The notes: a model not told the origin generated them from the letters alone. A stretch of 10,498 nt of DNA from 66-474 sp035547895 (GCA_035547895.1 DASZTT010000167.1:1-10498), one strand, 5' to 3'. Counted from the first letter of the stretch, positions 1-6,692 are shown. Numbers and translations are program-made.

Positions 1-1076
1 CGGATGAAACATGTCACGCCCATCACCACGAACGCGAACGAGGCCAGCCAGCGCAGGTCGAAGCGGGTGCCGTACTTGCCCACGAAGAAGGTCAGCAGCA
101 CCGGTGCAACGCCGATCGGCGCCGTCGCCAGGCCCGACCAGATCGGCGTGTAACCGAGCGTTTCCTGCAGCCACAACGGCACCAGCAATCCGATCGCGAA
201 AAACACCGCGTAGGCCAGCACCATGGCCAGCGTGCCGGCGGCGAAATTGCGGTGCCGGAACAACCTGAGATTCACGATCGGTTCGCGGTCGGTCAATTCC
301 CAGATCAGGAAGACGCCGAGCGAGATCACGGCGACGACGGCGAGCACCACGATGAAATTCGACGCGAACCAGTCGAGGTCATTGCCCTTGTCGAGCAGCA
401 CCTGCAGCGAGCCGACGCCCAGGATCAGCGTGATCAGGCCCACGTAGTCCATGCGCGGCCGTTCGATCGGGTCGCGGCGTCCGCCGAGCTGGGCGGCGAT
501 GATCGCGCTGACCGCAAGGCCGATCGGCACGTTGATGAAGAAAATCCATTCCCACGAATAATTGTCGGTGATGTAACCGCCCAGCACCGGGCCCGCGATC
601 GGCGCCACCACCGTCACCATCGCCAGGATCGCGAGCGCCATGCCGCGCTTCTCATTGGGGTAGATCGAAACCAGCAGGCTCTGCGTAAGCGGATACATCG
701 GCCCTGCCACCGCACCCTGGATCGCGCGGAACAGCACCAGCATGGTGAGGCTGGTCGCAAGGCCGCAACACAACGAGGCGATCGAGAACAACGCGGTCGC
801 CCACACGAACGTCCTGACCTCGCCGAAACGCCGCGAGAGGAATCCAGTCAGCGGCAACGCGATCGCGTTGGCCACGGTGAACGAGGTGATGACCCAGACC
901 GACTGGTCCTGGCTTGCGCCCAGGTTGCCGGCGATGGTCGGCAACGAGACATTGGCGATGGTGAGGTCCAGCACCTGCATGAAGGTGCCGAGCGACAACC
1001 CGATCGTCGCCAACGGCAGGCTGGCGGGCCGGAATTCACCGAAGGACTGGGTTGCGGCGGCAGCGTTCGAAGCCAT
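1..1076 (-). CDS. emrB: EmrB-type DHA2 family drug:H+ antiporter, inner membrane (3' end outside window)
   Basis: The reading frame is open for 358 codons from the ATG at 1076-1074 and leaves the left edge, so the C-terminal part (DHA2 proteins usually have about 500 residues and 14 membrane helices) is missing. It shows the DHA2 signature LDLTIANVSLPTIAG at residues 36-50 in helix 1. The antiporter motif C-like stretch VTVVAPIAGPVLGGYI is at 154-169, followed by WEWIFFINVPIG at 175-186, which is typical of EmrB/FarB/QacA proteins. Strongly hydrophobic helices continue to the edge. EmrB proteins export hydrophobic drugs or fatty acids using the proton gradient, working with EmrA and an outer-membrane channel, both encoded just upstream here. 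The gene starts 79 bases after the emrA stop, unlike the tight spacing elsewhere in the operon, and the gap holds a perfect hairpin. The ribosome site is weak (A-rich AAAAAAGA). Family is certain; substrate is unknown. Confidence 0.95.
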   Translation of the reverse strand, partial: MASNAAAATQSFGEFRPASLPLATIGLSLGTFMQVLDLTIANVSLPTIAGNLGASQDQSVWVITSFTVANAIALPLTGFLSRRFGEVRTFVWATALFSIASLCCGLATSLTMLVLFRAIQGAVAGPMYPLTQSLLVSIYPNEKRGMALAILAMVTVVAPIAGPVLGGYITDNYSWEWIFFINVPIGLAVSAIIAAQLGGRRDPIERPRMDYVGLITLILGVGSLQVLLDKGNDLDWFASNFIVVLAVVAVISLGVFLIWELTDREPIVNLRLFRHRNFAAGTLAMVLAYAVFFAIGLLVPLWLQETLGYTPIWSGLATAPIGVAPVLLTFFVGKYGTRFDLRWLASFAFVVMGVTCFI

Positions 1077-1096
1077 GCAGGATGTCTTTTTTCAAC

Positions 1097-1124
1097 GGTG
1101 GGCCGGCAGGATCGCCGGCCCACC
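1097..1124 (-). repeat. Perfect 11-bp inverted repeat between emrA and emrB
   Basis: GGTGGGCCGGC at 1097-1107 pairs perfectly with GCCGGCCCACC at 1114-1124 around a 6-base loop. The stem is almost all G/C, so it should be very stable in the emrA-emrB transcript. It ends 20 bases before the emrB ATG. On the minus strand no T-tract follows (the next bases are CGTTGAAAAAAG), and on the plus strand the T-run lies before the stem. It is therefore not a classical intrinsic terminator in either direction. It could stabilise or separate the two message segments, modulate emrB translation, or be a REP-like dispersed palindrome. The sequence shows the structure; the role is inferred. Confidence 0.6.
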
Positions 1125-1155
1125 CGTGGAAGTTCGCTTCAGCGCGCGCCGTGCG

Positions 1156-2388
1156 TCAACGGGCTGCGGCTGCGGTGCGCGGCGCGCTGGTGACGGGCCC
1201 GCTGTTCTGGTGGATGATCTTGTCGATCAACTGGTCGGCTTCGACATTGCTGCGCGCATACACGTCGGTGCTGAACACCGGGTGCAGCACCGGCTGTTGC
1301 GACAACACCGGACCCGACTGGTCGTGCATGTTCACCGACACGTCCATCGACAGGCCGACGCGCAGCGGGTGCTTGTCGAGATCCTTCGGATCGATCGAGA
1401 TGCGCACCGGCAAGCGCTGCACGATCTTGATCCAGTTGCCCGACGCGTTCTGCGCCGGCAGCAGCGAGAACGCGCTGCCGGTGCCGATGCCGAGGCCCAC
1501 GACCTTGCCGTGATATTTCACCGAGCCGCCGTAGATGTCGGACGTCAGCGTCACCGGCTGGCCGATGCGCATGTCGGTCAACTGGGTTTCCTTGAAATTC
1601 GCGTCGACCCAGAGCTGGTGCAGCGGCACCACCGCCATCAGCGGCGTACCCGGTTGCACGCGCTGCCCGACCTGCACGGTGCGCTTGGCGACGTAGCCCG
1701 AAACCGGCGCGACCAGTGTCATGCGCTGGTCGTTCAACCATGCGGCACGCACCTTCGCTGCCGCCGCCTTCACGTCGGGGTGCGTCGCGATTTCCGTATC
1801 GGACACCAGTGCGCTGGACGTGGCGAGTTCCGCCTGCGCCGCGGTCAGCGCGCTCTCGGCGGTGGTCAGGGCATCGCGTGCGTGCGCGAGTTCCTCGGCG
1901 GAAATCGCACCCGATGCAGCCAGCCCCTTGCGGCGCTGGAAGTCGGCCTGGGCCTGCTTCACCACGGCCTCGCGCGCGGCGACGTCGGCCTTCGAGGTGT
2001 GCACTGTGCTGTACAGGCCGCGCACCTTGCGCACGGTCTGCGCCAGTGCGGCTTCCGCCTGCGCCAGGGCCACGTCGGCGTCGGACGGATCCATCTTCAC
2101 GAGCGTCTGGCCTTCGCGCACGTAATCGTTGTCGTCGGCGCCGATGCTGATGACGGTGCCAGGCACCTGCGGCGTGATCTGCACCACGTTGCCATTGACG
2201 TACGCGTCGTCGGTGCCTTCGTACCAGCGGCCGACCAGGAAGTGGTACAGCGCCCAGATGATCGCGACGATCACGATGACGGCGACGAGGCCGCGCAGCA
2301 GCCAGCGGCGCCGGTTCAGGCGCTTGGCCTTGAGCTGGTCGGCGCGTTCGTCGTCGGTAACGGGATTGGGATTGATGGGCGAAGTCAT
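1156..2388 (-). CDS. emrA: EmrA/HlyD-type periplasmic membrane-fusion (adaptor) protein
   Basis: This 410-residue protein has the full EmrA layout. A short basic cytoplasmic N-terminus (KRLNRRR) precedes one membrane helix at about residues 29-51. The first half of the barrel-sandwich/lipoyl domain begins at TDDAYVNGNVVQITPQV, near residue 60. An alanine-rich coiled-coil hairpin follows at about 105-215, and the second lipoyl half is APVSGYVAKRTVQVGQ. The beta-barrel contains GIGTGSAFSLLPAQNASGNW, a hallmark of EmrA/FarA/VceA. Adaptors of this family link the inner-membrane antiporter to the outer-membrane channel. The ATG at 2388-2386 overlaps the stop of the upstream channel gene as ATGA, so translation is probably coupled; AAGG lies a short distance upstream. 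Length matches the family (about 390-410). No lesion is seen. Substrate cannot be read from the sequence. Confidence 0.95.
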   Translation of the reverse strand: MTSPINPNPVTDDERADQLKAKRLNRRRWLLRGLVAVIVIVAIIWALYHFLVGRWYEGTDDAYVNGNVVQITPQVPGTVISIGADDNDYVREGQTLVKMDPSDADVALAQAEAALAQTVRKVRGLYSTVHTSKADVAAREAVVKQAQADFQRRKGLAASGAISAEELAHARDALTTAESALTAAQAELATSSALVSDTEIATHPDVKAAAAKVRAAWLNDQRMTLVAPVSGYVAKRTVQVGQRVQPGTPLMAVVPLHQLWVDANFKETQLTDMRIGQPVTLTSDIYGGSVKYHGKVVGLGIGTGSAFSLLPAQNASGNWIKIVQRLPVRISIDPKDLDKHPLRVGLSMDVSVNMHDQSGPVLSQQPVLHPVFSTDVYARSNVEADQLIDKIIHQNSGPVTSAPRTAAAAR

Positions 2389-3878
2389 TGTCTGGCCTTG
2401 TCCGCGGAGGGCGGGGTGGAAGTCATGGTGGCAAGCGTGGGCGCGTCTTTCGCGGGTTCGAAGCCGCCACCCAGCGCTTCATTCAACGAAGCCCACGCAT
2501 TGCTGCGCTGGGTCTGCAGCGATGCCAGCTGCTGCTCGGCTGCGATCAGTTCCTGGCGCACGCTGAGTGCTTCCAGGTAATTGCCGACGCCGGCACGATA
2601 GCGCTGCATCGCAAGCTTGTACGCATCGGCGGCGCTGCTGCGCGCGGTCTCGGCATCGGCCACCTGCGCATCCAGCGAGCGCAGGTCGTCGACTTGCGTC
2701 GCGACCTGGTTGATCGCGTGCACCAGCGTCTGGTTGTACTGCGCCACCGCGATGTCGCGCGCGGCATCCTTGCCGGCAAGATTGGCGCGCAATGCGCCAC
2801 CCTCGAAAATCGGCAGGCTCAACGCAGGCTGGATGGTGTAGAAGCGGTTGGTCAGCGAAAACAGGTTGATCGTGGAAGGCGCGATCAGGCCGGCGAGCGA
2901 GCTGATGCTGATGTTCGGCAGGAACTTCGCCTTGGCCGCCTTGATGTCGTGGCCCGCGGCTTCGACGCGCCAGCGCGCGGCCACCACGTCGGGACGACGC
3001 CCCAGCAGTTCGGCGGGCAAATCGCTCGGCAACGCCAGCGCAGGAAGCGCGGGCAGCGCCGGACGTTCGATCGACAGCGCGCGATCCGGACCCTTGCCCA
3101 GCAACGCCGCCAGCACCAGGCCACTCGTGTGCACCGCATTTTCGGCGGCTTCGAGATGCGCGCGGTCGCTGGCGGCTTCGCCCTCGATGCGCGCCAGCGA
3201 AAACTTGCTGTCGATGCCGTTGGCAACGCGCTTGTTGGTCAGCTTAAGGAAATCCTCGGCGCGCTGCAGTTCCTCGTTGGCGAGATCGCGCTGCGCATAC
3301 GCACCGGCAAGTCCGAAATACGCCTGCACCACGTCCGCCGAAAGTTTCAGGCGCGCAGCCTGCGCGTCGACTTCCTCCGCGCGCGCGTTGCCGACCGCCG
3401 CCTGCCATGTGGCGCGCTTGCCGCCCCACAGGTCGATGTCCCATTTGAAACTCAGGTAACCGTATCTGATGACACCGAAATGTCCGGAGGCCAGCGGCGG
3501 CAGGATCGGCGGCACGCGCGCACCCGCGGCACTCGCACCGCCATTCAGCGTCGGCTTGCGCGTAGCGTCGGCGGCGCCCGCGGCGGCCAGGGCCGCGCGC
3601 ACGCGCGCGTCGACCAGCGACATGTCGGGATTGTCGGCCAGCGCTTCGTCCACCAGCTGGTCGAGCTGCGCGTCGCCGATCGTCTTCCACCAGCCCTCAT
3701 GCGGCCACGCGGCGGAGTCCACCTGCACGCCGGCAAGGCTCTGTTCGGCGTGCAGGTCACCGGCGTGCATAGGGGTCGCGCTGGAACGCAGGCCACCAGT
3801 GCTGGCGCATCCGGCCAGTGCAACCGCCGCCAATGCGGCAACAAGACCTGAACGGTATCTGTGAACCGGAGGAGTCAT
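2385..3878 (-). CDS. NodT-family outer-membrane efflux lipoprotein (TolC-like channel)
   Basis: From the ATG at 3878-3876 the product has 497 residues. It begins with a lipoprotein signal: positive n-region HRYRS, alanine/leucine core, and lipobox LAGC with the lipidated cysteine at residue 24. The next residue is Ala, not Asp, which fits sorting to the outer membrane. The mature part has the outer-membrane factor pattern: a WWKTIGDAQLDQLVDEALADNP-like start at about 63-84, DLWGGKR at 149-155, LLGRRPDVVAARWRVEAA before the second half-repeat, and a final QRSNAWASLNEALGGG. Such proteins form trimeric barrels with a periplasmic alpha-helical tunnel. A TTG start at 3932 would add 18 residues ahead of the signal peptide and overlap the marR stop. 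I prefer the ATG because it gives a clean signal peptide, although neither start has a strong ribosome site. It lies 50 bases after marR and overlaps emrA by four bases. Confidence 0.92.
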   Translation of the reverse strand: MTPPVHRYRSGLVAALAAVALAGCASTGGLRSSATPMHAGDLHAEQSLAGVQVDSAAWPHEGWWKTIGDAQLDQLVDEALADNPDMSLVDARVRAALAAAGAADATRKPTLNGGASAAGARVPPILPPLASGHFGVIRYGYLSFKWDIDLWGGKRATWQAAVGNARAEEVDAQAARLKLSADVVQAYFGLAGAYAQRDLANEELQRAEDFLKLTNKRVANGIDSKFSLARIEGEAASDRAHLEAAENAVHTSGLVLAALLGKGPDRALSIERPALPALPALALPSDLPAELLGRRPDVVAARWRVEAAGHDIKAAKAKFLPNISISSLAGLIAPSTINLFSLTNRFYTIQPALSLPIFEGGALRANLAGKDAARDIAVAQYNQTLVHAINQVATQVDDLRSLDAQVADAETARSSAADAYKLAMQRYRAGVGNYLEALSVRQELIAAEQQLASLQTQRSNAWASLNEALGGGFEPAKDAPTLATMTSTPPSADKARQ

Positions 3879-3928
3879 GGCAAAAAGGCCGGTAAAAGAA
3901 TCGAAGTATGGGGCCGGGAAGAACGGAT

Positions 3929-4402
3929 TCAATCCGATTCGTGACGTTCCCGTTTGCTGCGGATGTCTTCCAGCACGCGTGTCAGCACGCCGTGCAACGT
4001 TTCACGTTCGCGCGACGTCGTGCATGCGAAAGTCTGTTCCGCCACCGCATCGCAGTAGCCGATCACGCGCTTGCGCAGATTCTTGCCTTGCGCGGTCAGC
4101 TCGAGCCTCAGCGCACGGCGATCGACCGGATCAGGAAGCCGCCTGAGGTAGCCCCGTTGTTCCAGCTTGTCCAGCAAACGCGTCAGCGCGCCCGGGTTGT
4201 AGTGCAACGCACGCGCAAGTTCGACCGGCGTCAGCGATTCCTCCTGGCCGAGCAGTTTCAGCGCCAGGAATTGCGTGAAATTGAGGTCGACGCCCTGCCG
4301 CATCATCTCCTGCTCGAGCCCGGTCACGAATTCCGCACGCAGCCGTCCGATCAACCGGCACAGCTGGAAGGAACGGTCGCGGGAGGTTTCAGCACGATTC
4401 AT
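3929..4402 (-). CDS. MarR-family transcriptional repressor of the efflux operon
   Basis: The 157-residue protein has the MarR length and layout. Dimerisation helices occupy about residues 8-50, with FTQFLALKLLG at 42-52. A winged helix-turn-helix follows: LTPVELARALHYNPGALT at about 57-74, a probable recognition helix at about 69-83, and the wing DPVDRRALRLELTAQG at 91-106. C-terminal dimer helices finish the protein. MarR proteins bind palindromic operators as dimers and release them when ligands (drugs, phenolics, fatty acids) bind. Position as first gene of an EmrAB-type operon suggests an EmrR-like role: repression of itself and the pump. Three cysteines (15, 117, 127) are present; whether they sense oxidation is unknown. 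The ATG at 4402-4400 has no Shine-Dalgarno sequence and lies only seven bases after a -10 hexamer, so the message is probably leaderless. Confidence 0.92.
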   Translation of the reverse strand: MNRAETSRDRSFQLCRLIGRLRAEFVTGLEQEMMRQGVDLNFTQFLALKLLGQEESLTPVELARALHYNPGALTRLLDKLEQRGYLRRLPDPVDRRALRLELTAQGKNLRKRVIGYCDAVAEQTFACTTSRERETLHGVLTRVLEDIRSKRERHESD

Positions 4403-4409
4403 GCCGAGG

Positions 4410-4437
4410 ATGATACTGTCTGGGCTTTAATTGTCAA
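4410..4437 (-). promoter_or_regulatory. Predicted sigma-70 promoter P1 of marR (leaderless start)
   Basis: On the minus strand a perfect -35 TTGACA (4437-4432) is followed after 16 bases by TATCAT (4415-4410), five of six matches to the -10 consensus. The marR ATG begins seven bases after the -10 box, so the predicted first transcribed base falls on or next to the A of the start codon. The match and spacing are directly visible; activity is inferred. Confidence 0.7.
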
Positions 4438-4456
4438 GGCAATTATATTCTAGACA
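4417..4456. promoter_or_regulatory. 40-bp nested dyad, probable MarR-type operator
   Basis: TAATTG at 4428-4433 and CAATTA at 4440-4445 form a perfect inner inverted repeat with a 6-base spacer. TGTCT at 4417-4421 and AGACA at 4452-4456 form a second perfect outer repeat. Both repeats have the same centre (between 4436 and 4437), and isolated bases between the arms also pair, giving 14 of 20 symmetric positions. An A/T-rich palindrome of about 18 bp is the usual size of a MarR-dimer site. The dyad covers the -35 box of P1 and the -10 box of P2, so a bound repressor would block polymerase. The symmetry is seen; binding by the adjacent MarR protein is inferred. Confidence 0.68.
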
Positions 4457-4471
4457 ACGTTCGGGCAACAA
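4442..4471 (-). promoter_or_regulatory. Possible second marR promoter P2
   Basis: A perfect -10 TATAAT on the minus strand (4447-4442) is preceded after 18 bases by a weak -35 TTGTTG (4471-4466). It would start transcription near 4435 and give a leader of about 33 bases with no evident Shine-Dalgarno sequence. It overlaps the dyad at 4417-4456. The same A/T-rich stretch read on the plus strand contains TATATT (4444-4449), a possible -10 for the divergent pagL gene, but with no convincing -35. Confidence 0.4.
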
Positions 4472-4552
4472 CCACCATTACACGGAACGGTTGAACTGCT
4501 CGCATGGCGGCCCAACGTACGGCCTCTATTCCAACAGATGCCCGGGACGGGC

Positions 4553-4556
4553 GAGG
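4553..4556 (+). promoter_or_regulatory. Ribosome binding site of the pagL-like gene
   Basis: GAGG lies six bases before the ATG at 4563-4565. This decides the start: the longer frame from 4431 would put 44 residues ahead of a normal signal peptide and has no ribosome site. Confidence 0.7.
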
Positions 4557-4562
4557 TCGATC

Positions 4563-5048
4563 ATGTCATCCTTGAACAGAGTCAGCCTGCTGGCGTTGCT
4601 GGCAATCCTCCCGCTGGCCGGCCATGCCGCCGGCTTCGACCTCACCGCGGGTCCGAGCGTCACTTCGTCCGAGCGCACCACCGCGGCGGTCTTCGCCAGC
4701 GTGTTCGGTGAGCGCCCCGAGGACAATCGCATCCACTTCGAGCCGATCGGCACCATCGGCTGGGTCGATTCACGCAACACGCGCAAGGACGATCTGGATC
4801 ACGAAGTGTTCCTGGCCGGCGGCGGCGTGCGCATCCTGGCGGCCAACCATCACTGGTTCGTCAGCGAGCAACTGGCGGCGACCAGCACCCGCACCGACGC
4901 GCTCTCGAGCCGCTTCGAATTCATGACCAGCGCCGGCTGGCAGGACGGCCATTTCATCGTGATGCTGCGGCACATTTCCAACGCGCATCTTCTGGGCGGC
5001 GGCAAGAACCTGGGCGAAACGATGTTGCTGGGCGGCGTGAAGTTCTAG
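4563..5048 (+). CDS. pagL: PagL-type lipid A 3-O-deacylase (acyloxyacyl hydrolase), outer membrane
   Basis: The 161-residue precursor starts with a Sec signal peptide (MSSLNRVSLLALLAILPLAG, cleavage likely near HAA at 21-23). The mature part is about 140 residues, the size of PagL, an eight-stranded outer-membrane barrel. The C-terminal end carries the PagL active-site pattern: HISNA with His137 and Ser139, then LGE with Glu152. These match the His-Ser-Glu triad known from the Pseudomonas enzyme, although the His-to-Glu distance is one residue longer than I recall for that protein. It ends in GGVKF, with a terminal Phe as expected for an outer-membrane barrel. PagL removes the 3-linked acyl chain from lipid A, altering envelope permeability and immune recognition. 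It is divergent from the marR-efflux operon over 160 bases, so it may share that control region. Its TAG stop lies inside the CTAG shared with sseA. Family call is good; enzymatic specificity is inferred. Confidence 0.85.
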   Translation: MSSLNRVSLLALLAILPLAGHAAGFDLTAGPSVTSSERTTAAVFASVFGERPEDNRIHFEPIGTIGWVDSRNTRKDDLDHEVFLAGGGVRILAANHHWFVSEQLAATSTRTDALSSRFEFMTSAGWQDGHFIVMLRHISNAHLLGGGKNLGETMLLGGVKF

Positions 5049-5896
5049 TCGCCGGTGGCGACCGGTCGTGCCGGATCGGACACCCAACCGCTCCAGGACG
5101 GCGCGAACACGCGCGATCCGTGCAAGCCGGCGGCTTCCATCGCCAGCAGGTTATGGCAGGCCGTCACTCCCGAGCCGCACATGTGCACGACGTCGCTCGG
5201 TGCATGCCCGCCCAGCACTTCCCCGAATTCCGCTGACAACGTGTCGGCGGATTTGAAACGGCCATCGGCGGCCAAATTTTGCGCAAACGGGCGGTTGCGC
5301 GCACCCGGAACATGGCCCGCGGCGCGATCGAGCGGTTCGGATTCGCCACGAAAGCGCGGCGCAGCGCGCGCATCCAGCAACAGCGTCGAAGGCTGCGCAC
5401 GCAGCGCCTCGAGTTCGTCGAAATAAACCACCGACCTCGGGTCGAACGGCAATTCGACCGTCGTCACCTCGCGCGGCGCCGCCGCCCCGTGCTCGACGGG
5501 CAGCGAAGCCGCAAGCCATGCCTGCCAGCCGCCGTCCAGCACGCAGGCGTCGATGTCGGCAATCCGCAGCATCCACCACAGCCGCGCCGCCGCAAGCGCG
5601 CCACCGGCGTCGTCGTACGCCACCACCCACTGCCCCCGGCGCCAGCCCCAACGCGAAAGCGTGCGCGCGAACGCGGCCACGTCCGGCAGGGGATGCCGGC
5701 CCAAGCCTTTTTTCGAGAGATCGGAAAGGTCGTGATCGAGGCTCGCGTACACCGCGCCCGGTATGTGGCTTTCCAGGAAATCACGCTCGCCCTTCGCCGG
5801 GTCGGCCAGGGCGAACCGGCAATCGACGATCAGCACGGATTCCGGCGTCAGCGCCGCCAGTGTCCTGGCGTCCATCAATACATCGTGCGCTTTCAT
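5045..5896 (-). CDS. sseA: 3-mercaptopyruvate/thiosulfate sulfurtransferase (two-domain rhodanese)
   Basis: The 283-residue protein has two rhodanese domains. The inactive N-terminal one spans about residues 6-135 (VLIVDCRFAL; SHIPGAVYASLDHDLS; VLDGGWQAW). The catalytic C-terminal one is at about 155-280 (LLLDARAAPRFRGE; GHVPGARNRPF). The active-site loop is CGSGVTAC with Cys240 as the persulfide-carrying residue. The sequence CGSGVTA is typical of mercaptopyruvate sulfurtransferases such as E. coli SseA, while classical thiosulfate sulfurtransferases usually carry a different loop (CRKGVTA type). It moves sulfur from 3-mercaptopyruvate to thiol acceptors or cyanide in the cytoplasm. The ATG at 5896-5894 overlaps the Nudix stop as ATGA. 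It ends tail-to-tail with pagL, with the two stop codons interlocked in CTAG and no terminator between them. Length and motifs are complete. Confidence 0.94.
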   Translation of the reverse strand: MKAHDVLMDARTLAALTPESVLIVDCRFALADPAKGERDFLESHIPGAVYASLDHDLSDLSKKGLGRHPLPDVAAFARTLSRWGWRRGQWVVAYDDAGGALAAARLWWMLRIADIDACVLDGGWQAWLAASLPVEHGAAAPREVTTVELPFDPRSVVYFDELEALRAQPSTLLLDARAAPRFRGESEPLDRAAGHVPGARNRPFAQNLAADGRFKSADTLSAEFGEVLGGHAPSDVVHMCGSGVTACHNLLAMEAAGLHGSRVFAPSWSGWVSDPARPVATGD

Positions 5897-6498
5897 TTCA
5901 TCACACCCATTCGTTGCATCAGGTTCACCAGCATCGCCGCCGTCGCGCCCCAGATGCGCGGCTCGACACCAACGTATTCATACACCTTCCGCGCCTCTCC
6001 GCGCGCACCGAAATCGAACTGGCGCAGGTTGGCGGGATCCAGCAGGAAATCGAGCGGCACCTCGAACAGCTTTGCGACCTCGGCCGGTTGCGGTACCAGC
6101 ACGGCGTCGCCAGCCAGTCTTGCGACGACCGGCGTCACGCAGAAACCGCTGACCGTTTCCAGGCAGTCGATGAATCCCAGCGGCTCGACGGCATTCGGAT
6201 CCAGCGCGATTTCCTCGCGGCTCTCGCGCAACGCGGTTTCGATCGCTCCCGAGTCGCCGTGGTCGGTGCGCCCGCCCGGAAAACTCACCTGGCCCGCGTG
6301 GTGCGCAAGATCTTCGCGGCGCAACGTGAAAACCATCCGCGGTTCCGGCACGTCGCGGATCGCCATCAGCACCGCGGCATCCGCGCGCGGCCCTTCGCCG
6401 ATCAGGTCGAGCAGGTGATCGTGATTCCATGCAGGCGGAGCGGGCGGTGATTCCAGGGGGTGCAACGCGCGCGTGATGGCATCGAACCCGTGCGTCAT
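5893..6498 (-). CDS. CoA-pyrophosphatase-type Nudix hydrolase (NudL/YeaB-like)
   Basis: The 201-residue protein has a clear Nudix box at about residues 75-100. It begins GGRTDHGDSG and ends ALRESREEIAL, with the metal-binding REXXEE core at 91-96. Directly before it, VFTLRREDLAHHAGQVSFPGG (56-76) matches the extra motif of the CoA-hydrolysing subfamily (UPF0035), which sits just upstream of the Nudix box. Such enzymes split CoA or oxidised CoA into 3',5'-ADP and 4'-phosphopantetheine, probably to remove damaged CoA. The length fits (about 190-210). The start ATG at 6498-6496 overlaps the DUF1289 stop by ATGA, and its own stop overlaps sseA the same way, so the three genes are almost surely translated together. 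The two neighbours handle thiol/sulfur chemistry or carry a Cys cluster, but a shared pathway is only a guess. Confidence 0.92.
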   Translation of the reverse strand: MTHGFDAITRALHPLESPPAPPAWNHDHLLDLIGEGPRADAAVLMAIRDVPEPRMVFTLRREDLAHHAGQVSFPGGRTDHGDSGAIETALRESREEIALDPNAVEPLGFIDCLETVSGFCVTPVVARLAGDAVLVPQPAEVAKLFEVPLDFLLDPANLRQFDFGARGEARKVYEYVGVEPRIWGATAAMLVNLMQRMGVMK

Positions 6499-6692
6499 GG
6501 CCGTGGCGGCGGGCGCAATGGCTGTTGCTCGCGCATCCAGCGCCTGCGGTCATCGTCGCTCATCGTGCCCCAGCGCGCGATTTCAGCCAGCGTGCGCCGG
6601 CAACCGATGCACAGACCGTCGGCGTCCATGCGGCATACGCCGATGCACGGGCTCGCCGGGGTTTCATCGAGATCGACGGTTTCGCTCCGCAT
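6495..6692 (-). CDS. DUF1289 family small four-cysteine protein
   Basis: From the ATG at 6692-6690 the product has 65 residues. The core SPCIGVCRMDADGLCIGC (residues 14-31) holds four cysteines at 16, 20, 28 and 31, followed by RTLAEIARWGTMSDDDRRRW, the standard DUF1289 pattern. Four spaced cysteines suggest a bound zinc or iron-sulfur cluster. The biochemical role of this family is not established to my knowledge. A longer frame extends upstream to 6875, but that part lies inside the FKBP gene and has no family resemblance, so the short start is preferred. The only Shine-Dalgarno-like bases, GGCGG, directly touch the ATG and can pair with CCGCC at the far side of the intergenic hairpin. The stop overlaps the Nudix start by ATGA. 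Confidence 0.88.
   Translation of the reverse strand: MRSETVDLDETPASPCIGVCRMDADGLCIGCRRTLAEIARWGTMSDDDRRRWMREQQPLRPPPRP

Noticed and set aside
1097..1124. emrA-emrB hairpin as a rho-independent terminator
   Set aside because: No T-tract follows the stem on either strand; the T-run at 1086-1092 precedes the stem on the plus strand and appears as an A-run after it on the minus strand.
252..3851. Long plus-strand open frames (252-1193, 742-2580, 2388-3851) opposite the efflux genes
   Set aside because: They lie antisense to genes with clear family motifs, are rich in Arg/His/Gln/Ala without any recognisable domain, and are expected in GC-rich DNA because stop codons are rare in the opposite frames.
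3879..3932. TTG start at 3932 for the outer-membrane lipoprotein gene
   Set aside because: It would put 18 residues before a complete lipoprotein signal peptide. The overlap with the marR stop is tempting, but no ribosome site supports it, so the ATG at 3878 was preferred.
4431..4562. 44-residue N-terminal extension of the pagL-like protein (frame open from 4431)
   Set aside because: It runs through the operator/promoter region and ahead of a normal signal peptide; GAGG at 4553-4556 points to the ATG at 4563.
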